DNA from: Gammaproteobacteria bacterium
Lineage (GTDB): Bacteria; Pseudomonadota; Gammaproteobacteria; Pseudomonadales; Balneatricaceae
Reading direction: 5' to 3'
Length of the DNA stretch: 64,000 nt
Assembly: GCA_024230095.1 (NCBI GenBank)
Contig: JAAERS010000337.1
Location: 1-64,000 of the forward strand
This document shows, in pieces, positions 18,841 through 30,219 of the stretch. The first letter of the stretch is position 1. Every line of letters begins with the position of its first letter. A program made the translations under genes and the position numbers. The notes below the pieces were generated by a model. It searched no databases. It was not told the origin of the DNA and saw nothing but the letters and a program-made list of their open reading frames with translations.

Positions 18841-19974
18841 ATGCAGCTCATTGTACATTCCAGTATCGACAGCGTGGCACAATCTGAGTGGAACTTTCAC
18901 CAGCAAACCAACACCCCTTTCACTTGTTTTGAGTTTCACCAGTGTCTTGAACTCAGTGGCTGCACAGGCCCCCAAACGGGCTGGCAGCCCATGCATTTGA
19001 TGTTTGTTGGGCTAGGCAAACCCGTAGCGCTAATACCCGCCTATCTAAAAACCCATTCTTGGGGTGAGTATGTTTTCGATTTTGCTTGGGCCGAAGCCTA
19101 TGAACGCTATGACCGACCTTACTACCCAAAATTGGTGGCAGCGATTCCCTATACGCCCTGCGCTGGTCCACGCATGTTACTAGCACCGGGGGCAGACAAG
19201 CAGCAGACATTGCAAGTTATTGCGACACAAATGCCATTTATTGCCCAGCAATACGGGTTCCATAGTTGGCATTGGTTATTTGCCCAGCAACAGGATTGGC
19301 CCACAGCCTCAGAGTCAACACCTTGGCACCGGCGGTTAGGCTGCCAATACCATTGGTATAATCAAAATTACTATGGCTTTGATGATTTCTTAGCTTCTTT
19401 GACCTCGCGAAAAAGAAAGACTCTACGCAAGGAACGGCAAAATATCAGGCAACAAGGTATCGATTTTGAGTGGCTAGAGGGGCATGAAATCAGTGAGCTC
19501 GATTTGGCTAAATTCCATCAATGTTACGCCAATACCTATCATGTGCGGGGCCGTCAACCCTATCTAAATGCCAGATTTTTCCAGTTATTGGTAGAAAAAA
19601 TGCCCACCCAGATTACCTTAATGAAAGCCACTCAACATGGCGACAGTATCGCTTATGCTTGGTATTTTAAGGATGAAAATAACCTGTATGGGCGATATTG
19701 GGGCTGCTTGAAAGAAGTGCCCTTATTACATTTTGAGGCTTGTTATTATCAAGGCATTGACTACTGCATTGCCCAAGGTATCCAGCACTTCGATGCAGGT
19801 GCCCAAGGAGAGCATAAACTAGCACGAGGGTTCATACCTCAAGCCACTCACTCGTACCATTGGCTGCAAGATACAGGTTTTGACCAGGCCATTGCTCAGT
19901 TCTGCCAAAGAGAAGCCGAACAAGTAAACGAGTACATCACTTGGGCACACCAACAAACTCCCTATCGAGACTGA
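18841..19974 (+). CDS. FemAB/GNAT-like protein, COG3146 (DUF482) family
   Basis: A 377-residue protein of the family often called peptidogalycan biosynthesis or GNAT-like. Recognisable parts are FDFAWAEAYERYDRPYYPKL, the CAGPRML stretch and the late FDAGAQGEHKLARGF segment. Aromatic residues are very frequent. It has no signal peptide or membrane segment. Starts at 18793 and 18841 are both possible, neither with a strong ribosome site. I prefer 18841 since the earlier residues look non-coding. The biochemical role of the family is not established, though the fold suggests acyl or aminoacyl transfer. Confidence 0.82.
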   Translation: MQLIVHSSIDSVAQSEWNFHQQTNTPFTCFEFHQCLELSGCTGPQTGWQPMHLMFVGLGKPVALIPAYLKTHSWGEYVFDFAWAEAYERYDRPYYPKLVAAIPYTPCAGPRMLLAPGADKQQTLQVIATQMPFIAQQYGFHSWHWLFAQQQDWPTASESTPWHRRLGCQYHWYNQNYYGFDDFLASLTSRKRKTLRKERQNIRQQGIDFEWLEGHEISELDLAKFHQCYANTYHVRGRQPYLNARFFQLLVEKMPTQITLMKATQHGDSIAYAWYFKDENNLYGRYWGCLKEVPLLHFEACYYQGIDYCIAQGIQHFDAGAQGEHKLARGFIPQATHSYHWLQDTGFDQAIAQFCQREAEQVNEYITWAHQQTPYRD

Positions 19975-20098
19975 CAGGTGCCTAGCGCCTCTCGCCAACT
20001 GGGCTTCTAATCAATAGTCTCATGACACACTGTTAATGACTTTTTAGTCACTGATTTGACCCGCGCGGCATTTAAACCTACTGTAGGGCTATTCAATA

Positions 20099-22139
<2,041 letters not shown>

Positions 22140-22154
22140 CGCAAAGGACTTACC

Positions 22155-23000
22155 ATGAACTATAAAACTTTTACCTTGGAGATCGCCCACAATAAAGTTG
22201 CCCATCTGCGTTTTAATAGGCCCGAAGCCTACAACAGTTTAAACATGGATTTTTGGCAAGAATTCCCAACCGCCATACGCCATCTAGATCAGCAATCTTT
22301 GTGCCGTGTTTTGGTGATTAGCGGCGAAGGTAAACACTTTAGCGCGGGCATGGACTTGGGCGTGTTTAGTAGTGGCGCTATTAAACGTCCCAAGGAGGCG
22401 GCGCGCCGCAACGAGCACCTGCGCCAAATTGTATTGCAACTACAGAGTATTATTTCTAGCATTGAACAGGCTCGTTTCCCGGTATTAGCCGCCATTCAAG
22501 GAGGCTGCATTGGTGGAGCTCTAGATTTAGTATGCGCCTGTGATTGTCGCTACATGAGCGCCGACGCCTTTGCTTCTGTAGAAGAGGCCAAACTAGGCCT
22601 AGCTGCTGATATTGGCAGCTTGCAACGGCTACCCAAATTGATTGGCGACGGCTTGGCCCGCGAGCTGGCTTATACAGCACGCCGCATGCCAGCGGAGGAA
22701 GCCTTACAATGGCGTTTAGTCAATCAGGTGTTTGACGATGCCGAAAGTCTGATCAATGGGGTAATGGACATTGCCGCACAAATGGCCAAACATTCGCCCA
22801 TGGCTATCTATAGTAGCAAAGAAAATCTTAACTACAGCCGTGACCACAGTGTCACCGAGTCCCTGCGCTACCAGGCCACTTGGCAAGCGGGCATGTTCCA
22901 ACCCGAAGGGGACATGATGGCCGCATTGATGGGCAAGGGTCAAAAAACTGAAGCTGACTACAAAGAACTACAACCTAGCCAGAGCGACTTTGTAGAATAA
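22155..23000 (+). CDS. Delta(3,5)-delta(2,4)-dienoyl-CoA isomerase, crotonase family (ECH1-like)
   Basis: A 281-residue crotonase-fold protein. The oxyanion-hole segments are HFSAGMD (61-67) and GGCIGG (116-121). E144 and D152 (VEEAKLGLAADIG) are spaced as the catalytic Glu/Asp pair of mammalian ECH1, and LQRLPKLIG follows as in that family. It isomerises 3,5-dienoyl-CoA to 2,4-dienoyl-CoA, which FadH then reduces. That is exactly the gene upstream. AAAGGAC precedes the ATG. A simple enoyl-CoA hydratase is less likely because the aspartate is present. Confidence 0.9.
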   Translation: MNYKTFTLEIAHNKVAHLRFNRPEAYNSLNMDFWQEFPTAIRHLDQQSLCRVLVISGEGKHFSAGMDLGVFSSGAIKRPKEAARRNEHLRQIVLQLQSIISSIEQARFPVLAAIQGGCIGGALDLVCACDCRYMSADAFASVEEAKLGLAADIGSLQRLPKLIGDGLARELAYTARRMPAEEALQWRLVNQVFDDAESLINGVMDIAAQMAKHSPMAIYSSKENLNYSRDHSVTESLRYQATWQAGMFQPEGDMMAALMGKGQKTEADYKELQPSQSDFVE

Positions 23001-23441
23001 CAACCCTTGCAGGTCAGATTTAACCTGACCTGCAACTCTGGCCCAGTTGGCCAATACACGGCGCCCTTGCACACTTATCTCCCTGCGACATGCAAAACAA
23101 GACCTAAACGACCCCTGGCAATGTCTACCGATCTTCTAGCATGGCTAGTTGATTTCTGCTGGCACTTACCCGTTATTCCCTTATCCAGCAGCACACTAAC
23201 CCTTAGGCAATAAAAATCTAATGAAAAAAACGTGGCATCCGCGCGTGACATGGGTTATTTTCCATCGACAACCAAAATAGCACCAAGGCTCAAGGGACAT
23301 TGGTTGCTTATTTAAAGCACAAATCAAGCCCGTTCAGGTGATAGAAATCTTCATAAAAGTGCCTCTTAGCCTGCATTTTTCATGCTATAGGGCAATATAA
23401 CGGCTTATACGAACGCCCCAAATAATCATAAGGAATTCAGC
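23001..23441. other. Intergenic region with a strong inverted repeat after the dienoyl-CoA isomerase gene
   Basis: This 441-bp gap holds no convincing gene. At 23007-23035 a perfect 10-bp inverted repeat (TTGCAGGTCA, 9-base loop, TGACCTGCAA) follows the stop codon by six bases. It can fold as a terminator-like stem but lacks a T tract. The rest shows nothing recognisable beyond AT-rich sequence before the next SDR gene. Confidence 0.6.
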
Positions 23442-24227
23442 ATGCAAGGCCTATATAATAAGAAAGTACTCGTCACTGCCGGCGCCAGTGGCCTTGGCAA
23501 AGCCACCACCGAAGCGTTACTCAAGGCAGGAGCCCGAGTACATATATGCGACATTGATAAAGATGCGCTACATCGTATGCAGCAACAAAACCCTAGTATT
23601 TCCTACTCCACCACCGATGTTAGCGATCCAGCTCAGGTAGAAGCTTTATTCTCCGATTTACAACAACAGTTTGGACAGACACTGGACTTTGTTGTTAATA
23701 ATGCCGGCATCGCAGGCCCTGCGGGAGCATTACAAAGCATAGACACACACGACTGGAAAGCGACGTTTGACGTCAATTTGCACTCCACGTTTTATGTCAG
23801 TCGTTTAGCGATACCCATGCTGCAGCAGGCCAAAGGCGGCGCTATCATGAACCTGTCATCCACGGCTGGATTGTACGGCTACCCCAATCGCAGCCCTTAC
23901 GCAGCTGCCAAATGGGCTATCGTCGGTTTAACCAAAACCATGGCTATGGAGTTAGGTCCAGACCAGATTCGTGTTAACTGCATTTGCCCTGGTTCGGTCA
24001 ATGGCGAGCGTATGGATAGAGTCATTAGTAATATTGCGGACGCCACAGGTGAATCCATTGAAAAGGTGCGCCTGGACAATGTACGTAACACATCCATGAA
24101 AACTTTTGTAGATGCCGAAGATATCGCCAATATGATTATATTTAGCTTCTCCGATTTAGGTGCAAAAATAAGCGGACAGGCTCTCACTGTAGATGGTGAT
24201 ACCCATAGTTTGGCTGTCTATGACTAG
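23442..24227 (+). CDS. Short-chain dehydrogenase/reductase (SDR)
   Basis: A 261-residue classical SDR with NNAG near residue 86, catalytic YAAAK near 151 and C-terminal ISGQALTVDGD. The coenzyme motif is TAGASGLG (12-19), where alanine replaces the first glycine of the usual TGxxxGxG. AAGGAATT stands before the ATG. It is monocistronic, with 441 bp before and 514 bp after. Substrate unknown. It is not obviously part of fatty acid oxidation despite following fadH. Confidence 0.9.
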   Translation: MQGLYNKKVLVTAGASGLGKATTEALLKAGARVHICDIDKDALHRMQQQNPSISYSTTDVSDPAQVEALFSDLQQQFGQTLDFVVNNAGIAGPAGALQSIDTHDWKATFDVNLHSTFYVSRLAIPMLQQAKGGAIMNLSSTAGLYGYPNRSPYAAAKWAIVGLTKTMAMELGPDQIRVNCICPGSVNGERMDRVISNIADATGESIEKVRLDNVRNTSMKTFVDAEDIANMIIFSFSDLGAKISGQALTVDGDTHSLAVYD

Positions 24228-24741
24228 ACCTCATTTGGCCTGAAGACCAGGGTAAATATGACTTTTTCAGTCGCCTACAATCAGCCATAATCAAGCCAGC
24301 GCCTTGAAAAATCAGCGGATATTTGAAGCTGCCCTAATTTCTCTATTTGCGACACATACATACTTAACCCATGCCCAAACATTCTTTTTACCATATTATA
24401 ATGGTAAGGTTCACAGGGCTGATGTATGGTAAGTCTTGATAAACTAGCCACATACAGCCTGTGCTGATATTGGCTTTTGATTGATTTTGTCTGGTATATT
24501 CGCATACTCTCAATGAAACATAACCAAGTAAATAGTTAAGCAAATAGTTAAGTGAAATTAATTAACATGCGATTTAAATTAATTTAAAGTTATTACATAA
24601 TAGCCCTGCCAGATAAGTTAACAAGGAACGGATACCCTTCCGATTAGGGCTGAATAGCCACAAAATTGAGACAAGGCATTCGTTTTATAAAAATATCGAT
24701 ACCATATCGATACAATAAAGAATAATACGAGCTAAGAAAAT
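24228..24741. other. Regulatory-looking intergenic region before the Pot-type ABC operon
   Basis: A 514-bp gap without a credible gene. It carries a tandem 11-base repeat AAATAGTTAAG at 24530-24540 and 24542-24552 and an AT-rich tract to about 24600. Two TATCGATA palindromes lie at 24694-24701 and 24705-24712, exactly 11 bp apart and 30-48 bp before the start codon. These are candidate binding sites for a regulator of the ABC operon. Confidence 0.55.
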
Positions 24742-25830
24742 ATGTCCGCTGAATCCCCTCTGGTGCGTTTCGAAAATATTCAAAAGAGCTACGATGGCGA
24801 AATACTTGTTGTAAAAGACTTCAACCTGGATGTTGCCAAGGGCGAATTTGTCACCATGTTAGGCCCATCCGGGTCAGGCAAGACTACCTGTCTAATGATG
24901 CTGGCCGGATTTGAGCCTGCCACGAACGGAGAAATTTACCTAAAAGGCAAGCCCATCAACAAAGTGCCTCCCTACAAGCGTGGCATTGGTATGGTGTTCC
25001 AAAACTATGCCCTGTTTCCCCACATGACCGTTGCCGAAAACCTGTCCTTCCCCCTGGAAGTGCGCGGCATAAGTAGATCTGAGCGGGAAACCCGAGTCAA
25101 ACGGGCTCTGGATATGGTGCAACTGGGTGAATTCGGCGGCCGCCGCCCCATGCAGCTATCTGGTGGCCAGCAACAGCGTGTTGCGGTAGCCCGCTCTCTG
25201 GTATTTGATCCAGACTTGGTGTTGATGGACGAACCACTGGGCGCCCTGGATAAAAACCTGCGCGAACAGATGCAATATGAAATCAAACACCTACACGAAC
25301 AACTGGGTTTAACCGTGGTTTATGTTACCCACGATCAGACTGAAGCTTTGACCATGTCCAATCGTATTGCCGTTTTTGACGATGGCATCGTTCAGCAATG
25401 TGCCGCACCAGCTGCTCTATACGAAAATCCTGAAAATGCTTTTGTCGCCAATTTTATTGGTGAAAACAATCGCATTATGGGCACGGTTAAAAATATTGAT
25501 GGCGAACATGTCAGCGTCACCGCCGATAGTGGTGACAACATCGTTGCTCACAAAGTAAATATAGAAAATGTGGGCGATCGCACCACCCTATCCCTGCGCC
25601 CCGAACGTGTTTTCGTATCACCAGAAGAAGGTAGCGTAGACAATGTATTTTCAGCTAAGGTAGAGGAATTAATCTACCATGGCGACCACATCCGCACTCG
25701 TTTTAAGGTATGTGGTCACGACGATTTTATCGTCAAGGTTCCTAACTCAGCTAAACATTCTGCGTTGCAAGAAAACAACACAGTTAATATTGGCTGGAAA
25801 GTGGAAGATTGCCTAGCTTTAGACGCCTAA
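24742..25830 (+). CDS. ABC transporter ATP-binding protein, PotA-like (polyamine/opine type)
   Basis: A 362-residue ATPase with Walker A GPSGSGKT at residues 41-48, signature LSGGQQQR near 139, Walker B LVLMDEPLGALD near 159 and a switch histidine (VTHDQTEA). A C-terminal TOBE domain covers about 270-362. The architecture is that of PotA/FbpC-type importers. It is the first gene of an ATPase, binding protein, permease, permease operon, the order seen in spermidine/putrescine-like systems. The substrate is uncertain. The nearby amine oxidases make an amine plausible. Confidence 0.93.
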   Translation: MSAESPLVRFENIQKSYDGEILVVKDFNLDVAKGEFVTMLGPSGSGKTTCLMMLAGFEPATNGEIYLKGKPINKVPPYKRGIGMVFQNYALFPHMTVAENLSFPLEVRGISRSERETRVKRALDMVQLGEFGGRRPMQLSGGQQQRVAVARSLVFDPDLVLMDEPLGALDKNLREQMQYEIKHLHEQLGLTVVYVTHDQTEALTMSNRIAVFDDGIVQQCAAPAALYENPENAFVANFIGENNRIMGTVKNIDGEHVSVTADSGDNIVAHKVNIENVGDRTTLSLRPERVFVSPEEGSVDNVFSAKVEELIYHGDHIRTRFKVCGHDDFIVKVPNSAKHSALQENNTVNIGWKVEDCLALDA

Positions 25831-25899
25831 TCAAGGTTTTGAAATAGGTAACACAATTTGTTGCAGCAATATAAATACAATAAATCAGGAGAGATTTTC

Positions 25900-26988
25900 A
25901 TGAAAAAAATAATCAACAAGACGTTGATATCCAGCGCTGTTATAGCCACTTTGGCTTTTAGCTCCGCACAAGCCGATGACATCACAGTCGTCTCTTGGGG
26001 TGGCGCTTACACCAAATCTCAAGTTGAAGCCTATCACAAGCCTTGGATGGCCCAAACTGGTAATACAGTTGTATCCGAAGACTACAGTGGTGGTTTGGCC
26101 GAAATCAAAGCACAAGTAGAAGCCGGCAATGTCACTTGGGATGTTGTTGATGTTGAATTATCCGATGCTATCCGTGGTTGTGACGAAGGCATTCTGGAAG
26201 TCATCGATCCATCTATTCTGCCCGCTGCCGATGACGGCACCGCAGCAGCTGATGACTTCCTACCTGGAAGCATACACGAATGCGCTGTTGCTAATATCAT
26301 TTGGTCAACGCTTATTGCTTTCGATACGACAAAGTACAGCACAGCACCAACAACGATGGCAGACTTCTTTGATCTTGACAAGTTCCCAGGTAAGCGGGGC
26401 ATGCGTAAATCACCTAAAGCGATGCTAGAAATGGCATTGATGGGTGATGGCGTTCCTGCCAATGAAGTTTATGACGTAATGAGCACTGAAGCTGGTATTG
26501 CCCGTGCATTTGCCAAATTAGACACCATCAAAGATTCTGTCGTTTGGTGGGAAGCGGGGGCACAACCACCACAGCTTTTGGCTGACGGTGAAGTGTCTAT
26601 GACTATTGTTTGGAATGGTCGAATATTTAATGCCATTGCATCTGAAGGCCAGCCATTCGGTTTAATATGGGATGGTCAAATATATGACCTAGACCTTTTC
26701 GTTATACCAAAAGGTAGCAAAAATCTAGATGCAGCATTGGACTTCGTTACTTTTGCAACTGGGACCCAACCATTAGCCGACCAAGCTAGCTGGATTCCTT
26801 ATGGTCCTACACGACAGTCCTCTATCGCAAAGATAGGCACTTTCCATAGTGATGCTTCTATAAACATGGTTGATCATATGCCAACCACAGCAGCAGCAAT
26901 GAAAAATGCACTACAGAACGACTTTGAGTTCTGGGCAGATAACCAGGATCAGTTGAACGAACGTTTCAACGCCTGGTTGACCAAGTAA
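25900..26988 (+). CDS. ABC transporter extracellular solute-binding protein, PotD-like
   Basis: A 362-residue periplasmic binding protein with a Sec signal (MKKIINKTL start, hydrophobic core, AQA|DD cleavage near residue 24). TVVSWGGAYTKSQ at the mature N-terminus is typical of the SBP_bac_8/PotD group. The ATG at 25900 has AGGAGAG upstream. An earlier in-frame start would put 14 residues before the signal. Located 69 bp after the ATPase gene and followed by a strong hairpin, so it is likely the most abundant protein of the operon. Confidence 0.93.
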   Translation: MKKIINKTLISSAVIATLAFSSAQADDITVVSWGGAYTKSQVEAYHKPWMAQTGNTVVSEDYSGGLAEIKAQVEAGNVTWDVVDVELSDAIRGCDEGILEVIDPSILPAADDGTAAADDFLPGSIHECAVANIIWSTLIAFDTTKYSTAPTTMADFFDLDKFPGKRGMRKSPKAMLEMALMGDGVPANEVYDVMSTEAGIARAFAKLDTIKDSVVWWEAGAQPPQLLADGEVSMTIVWNGRIFNAIASEGQPFGLIWDGQIYDLDLFVIPKGSKNLDAALDFVTFATGTQPLADQASWIPYGPTRQSSIAKIGTFHSDASINMVDHMPTTAAAMKNALQNDFEFWADNQDQLNERFNAWLTK

Positions 26989-27013
26989 TTTTCACTTAAA
27001 AGTGTCAATTAGT

Positions 27014-27044
27014 AAGAGCAGCCCTATGGGCTGCTCTTCTCTTT
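27014..27044 (+). terminator. Intercistronic hairpin after the PotD-like gene
   Basis: A perfect 11-bp stem AAGAGCAGCCC / GGGCTGCTCTT with a TAT loop is followed by CTCTTTATT. It lies 25 bp after the binding-protein stop and before the permease gene. It probably acts as a partial terminator or mRNA stabiliser that favours the binding protein. Confidence 0.75.
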
Positions 27045-27069
27045 ATTCTAACAATCAGAATCTATCCTT

Positions 27070-28329
27070 ATGAGCACTGCAGAATTGACCCTTACGGAAG
27101 ATGGCATTCCGTTAAAAGAAAAACTGGCTAAAACCACAGCATTGCAACGTCGTCGCGCCCTGCTATTGACGCTGCCGCTAGTGATATTTTTAGTGGTGAG
27201 CTTTGTCTTCCCCATCGGCCAAATGTTATTCAGTAGTGTCCATAACGATAAGGTTTCCGCCGTTGTGCCTACCTTTGCCGAGGCTATTATTCAATGGGAT
27301 GGCGAAGGCCTGCCATCGGAGCAGATATTTGAAATATTTGTCAAAGATTTAGCCGCTGCCAAAAAGGTCCGTGAAATTGGCCGCACCGTGGGCAATATGG
27401 CAACACGTATTAACTACGAAATGCCTGGTTCCCGCAGCCTTTTCACCTCTACGGCGCGCAAAGCAAAAAAAATAGAGGCGCCTTACAAAGAAAACCTGAT
27501 TAAAGTAAACAAAAAGTGGGCTAACCCTACTATTTGGCTCACTATGCAGCGTGCTGCACGCGACATTACACCGGCCTTCTATGTTGCGGCTTTGGACTTG
27601 AAATACGATGAAAATGGCGACATAGTGCGTGCCGATGAGTTGTATCAAATCTATCTAAACAACTTTATAAAGACCTTGGGAGTTTCAGCTTTAATTACAT
27701 TGATTTGTGTTGTACTAGCATACCCTGTAGCTTACTTGTTATCAGTACTGCCATTACGTCAGGCCAACCTCCTCATGATTATGGTGTTGCTGCCTTTCTG
27801 GACATCTTTATTGGTGCGCACCACAGCCTGGATTGCTATTTTACAAACGGAAGGTGTGATTAACGATATGCTCGTGTTTATGGGGTTCATATCTGATGAC
27901 GGACGCATTCAGATGATCTACAACCAAACGGGTACGATCATTGCCATGGTACACATCTTGTTGCCATTTATGATTCTGCCTCTGTACAGTGTTATGAAAA
28001 CCATACCACCAACTTATATGCGTGCGGCCTTATCTATGGGCGCTAAGCCATTGTATGCTTATCGCAAAGTATATTTGCCGCAAACCTTACCGGGCCTAGC
28101 TGCGGGTACCCTTTTGGTATTTATTCTGGCCATTGGCTACTACATCACACCAGCTCTAGTAGGTGGTGAAGACGGTCTCTTGATTTCCAACCTTATTGCT
28201 TATCACATCCAGAAATCCCTTAACTGGAGCTTAGGGGCAGCGCTAGGTACATTACTGCTAGCCGTAGTACTCATTCTATACTGGCTGTACAACAAACTAA
28301 TCGGCATCGACAAGCTGCGCTTTGGTTAA
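27070..28329 (+). CDS. ABC transporter permease, PotB-like, with large extracytoplasmic insert
   Basis: A 419-residue permease of the PotB/COG1176 kind. The first membrane segment is at about 31-53. A basic, largely hydrophilic stretch of nearly 150 residues (about 54-200) follows before the second segment. The rest has the normal five further segments and the EAA loop (RAALSMGAKPLYAYRKVYLP, near 318-337). Ordinary PotB is about 280-290 residues, so the difference is the insert. It lies 81 bp after the binding-protein gene and 27 bp before the second permease. Confidence 0.9.
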   Translation: MSTAELTLTEDGIPLKEKLAKTTALQRRRALLLTLPLVIFLVVSFVFPIGQMLFSSVHNDKVSAVVPTFAEAIIQWDGEGLPSEQIFEIFVKDLAAAKKVREIGRTVGNMATRINYEMPGSRSLFTSTARKAKKIEAPYKENLIKVNKKWANPTIWLTMQRAARDITPAFYVAALDLKYDENGDIVRADELYQIYLNNFIKTLGVSALITLICVVLAYPVAYLLSVLPLRQANLLMIMVLLPFWTSLLVRTTAWIAILQTEGVINDMLVFMGFISDDGRIQMIYNQTGTIIAMVHILLPFMILPLYSVMKTIPPTYMRAALSMGAKPLYAYRKVYLPQTLPGLAAGTLLVFILAIGYYITPALVGGEDGLLISNLIAYHIQKSLNWSLGAALGTLLLAVVLILYWLYNKLIGIDKLRFG

Positions 28330-28356
28330 TAGACAAGGATAAGGGATATTATAATT

Positions 28357-29400
28357 ATGAATAAATTTATTCAGCAAAAAGGCAAAGCGATCATTTATCT
28401 ATTGATTGCTGCCGTCCTCGTAACTTTTCTCACCGGTACAATAAAAGCCGCTGTTGGCTTCTTACTGGTGTTTGGCGTACCTCTATACTTCATGAGCAAG
28501 ATGCCAGAATATGCCACTACTGGCGAACGCTTTACACGCTATATGTTCTTGGTGATTAGCTCTAGCATTTTGGTATTTTTGATTACTCCGGTGATTATTA
28601 TTATTCCACTGTCTTTTAATGCCGAGCCCTACTTTACCTTTACCGATGGCATGTTGAACCTAGACCCTGACGCCTTCTCAATGCGCTGGTACATGGATAT
28701 TCTGCACAATGGTATGGCAGCACCACAGGCTGTAGAAGGCTGGTGGAAAGATATGTGGGAAAACGCACAATGGATTCGCGCTGCACGTAATTCCTTCTTT
28801 ATTGCTACCATATCTACCGTGATTGCAACCAGCCTTGGTACGCTGGCAGCCCTAGGCCTATCACGCCCAGAAATGCCCTACCGTGCTTTAATTACCAGCT
28901 TATTGATCTCACCTATGATCGTACCCTTGGTCATTACCGCCACTGGTATGTTTTTCTTCTACTCTGATATCGGCCTAGCCAAGACCTACTGGGGTGTCAT
29001 ATTAGCTCACGTAACCTTAGGTGTACCTTTTGTTATTATCACTGTGACAGCGACCTTAAGTGGCTTTGATATGAGCTTGGTGCGTGCGGCACAAAACATG
29101 GGGGCAAATGGTTGGACCACCTTCCGCCGTATTATCATGCCTCTGATTTTACCTGGCATGATTTCTGGCGCGCTGTTTGCCTTTATTACCTCTCTAGACG
29201 AAGTTGTGGCAGTACTGTTTATTGCCGACGTAGATCAACGTACTATTCCACGTCAAATGTTCTCTGGTATTCGCGAACAGATCTCCCCTACTATCCTGTC
29301 GGTAGCCAGTATTCTGGTACTGATATCCATCATTTTGCTGACCGTGTTAGAACTACTGCGCCGTCGTTCCGAGCGTCTGCGAGGCATGTCTCCAGGTTAA
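28357..29400 (+). CDS. ABC transporter permease, PotC-like
   Basis: A 347-residue permease with the EAA loop VRAAQNMGANGWTTFRRIIMP near residue 248 and six core membrane segments. It is longer than PotC (about 260) because of two extra hydrophobic segments at residues about 10-45, before the segment that normally begins these proteins, and a longer loop after it. AAGGGAT precedes the ATG. It is the last gene of the operon, followed by a terminator. Confidence 0.92.
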   Translation: MNKFIQQKGKAIIYLLIAAVLVTFLTGTIKAAVGFLLVFGVPLYFMSKMPEYATTGERFTRYMFLVISSSILVFLITPVIIIIPLSFNAEPYFTFTDGMLNLDPDAFSMRWYMDILHNGMAAPQAVEGWWKDMWENAQWIRAARNSFFIATISTVIATSLGTLAALGLSRPEMPYRALITSLLISPMIVPLVITATGMFFFYSDIGLAKTYWGVILAHVTLGVPFVIITVTATLSGFDMSLVRAAQNMGANGWTTFRRIIMPLILPGMISGALFAFITSLDEVVAVLFIADVDQRTIPRQMFSGIREQISPTILSVASILVLISIILLTVLELLRRRSERLRGMSPG

Positions 29401-29420
29401 CAACTGATTAGATATTAATA

Positions 29421-29447
29421 AAAGGCTCCCCATGGAGCCTTTTTTTT
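29421..29447 (+). terminator. Rho-independent terminator of the Pot-type ABC operon
   Basis: AAAGGCTCC / GGAGCCTTT stem with a CCAT loop runs into a nine-base T tract, 20 bp after the second permease stop. Confidence 0.92.
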
Positions 29448-29487
29448 GTTACAGTACTTTTTTATTTCATTCGGTGCCTAACAATTG

Positions 29488-30219
29488 ATGAGTTCATCAC
29501 TAACTATCGGCGTGCTATTATGCGACACGCTCCACGATTACCTACAACCACAAGTAGGTGGCGATTTTGATGAACTGCTTCGCCAACGTATACAAAATGT
29601 TGACCAACAGTTTATCTTAAAGGCCTATCGCGTCCACCATAATGAATTACCAAGCAGCCCTAGCGAAGCCGATGTATGGCTAATTAACGGCAGTCCAAAC
29701 AGCGTTTATTATGAACTGGACTGGATCACCCGACTAATCTCCTTTGTAAGACAAGTGCATGCCGCCAAAGTACCATTGGTGGGCTTTTGTTTTGGCCATC
29801 ACATCATTGCCACAGCATTAGGCGGCAAGGTAGAACGAAGTACTCAGGGTTGGGGGCTTGGCATCGCCAATTATCCAGTCACTCAGCCTAGCAGTTGGAT
29901 GCAGCCAGCGATAGACAATTACCATATATTTGTCTTCCACCAAGATCAGATAGTGAACTTGCCGGCCAACACACAGGTACTTTCTGGCAACGAATTCTGC
30001 CCCTATTTTTGGCTACAATACGATGACAAAACCATGAGCACACAAGGTCACCCGGAATTCTATAAAGGTTTTTTAAGTGCGGTATTAAGTTCTGATGAAT
30101 TTGATGACCTGCCCGAGGTACGCGAACAAGGGCTTAATAACCTTCAAGGTGAAGCAGATACCAAGATTATGTTCCAATGGGTTACCAACTTTTACCGGCA
30201 GGCTTTAGGGCTGTATTAG
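29488..30219 (+). CDS. Class I glutamine amidotransferase domain protein
   Basis: A 243-residue stand-alone class I GATase. The nucleophile elbow is GFCFGHHIIA with C101, and the His-Glu of the triad is in QGHPEF (H188, E190). Proteins of this COG0518 type either hydrolyse glutamine for a partner or remove gamma-glutamyl groups. No partner synthase is adjacent. It sits between an amine-type importer and sarcosine oxidase, so a role in gamma-glutamyl amine metabolism is possible but unproven. The ATG at 29488 is preferred over a TTG one codon earlier. Confidence 0.88.
   Translation: MSSSLTIGVLLCDTLHDYLQPQVGGDFDELLRQRIQNVDQQFILKAYRVHHNELPSSPSEADVWLINGSPNSVYYELDWITRLISFVRQVHAAKVPLVGFCFGHHIIATALGGKVERSTQGWGLGIANYPVTQPSSWMQPAIDNYHIFVFHQDQIVNLPANTQVLSGNEFCPYFWLQYDDKTMSTQGHPEFYKGFLSAVLSSDEFDDLPEVREQGLNNLQGEADTKIMFQWVTNFYRQALGLY

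Noticed and set aside
23007-23213. 68-codon plus-strand frame after the dienoyl-CoA isomerase gene
   Set aside because: It begins inside the inverted repeat and shows no coding character.
24281-24505. 74-codon open frame on the minus strand in the gap before the Pot-type operon
   Set aside because: No ribosome site, no recognisable family, and composition of a chance frame in AT-rich DNA.
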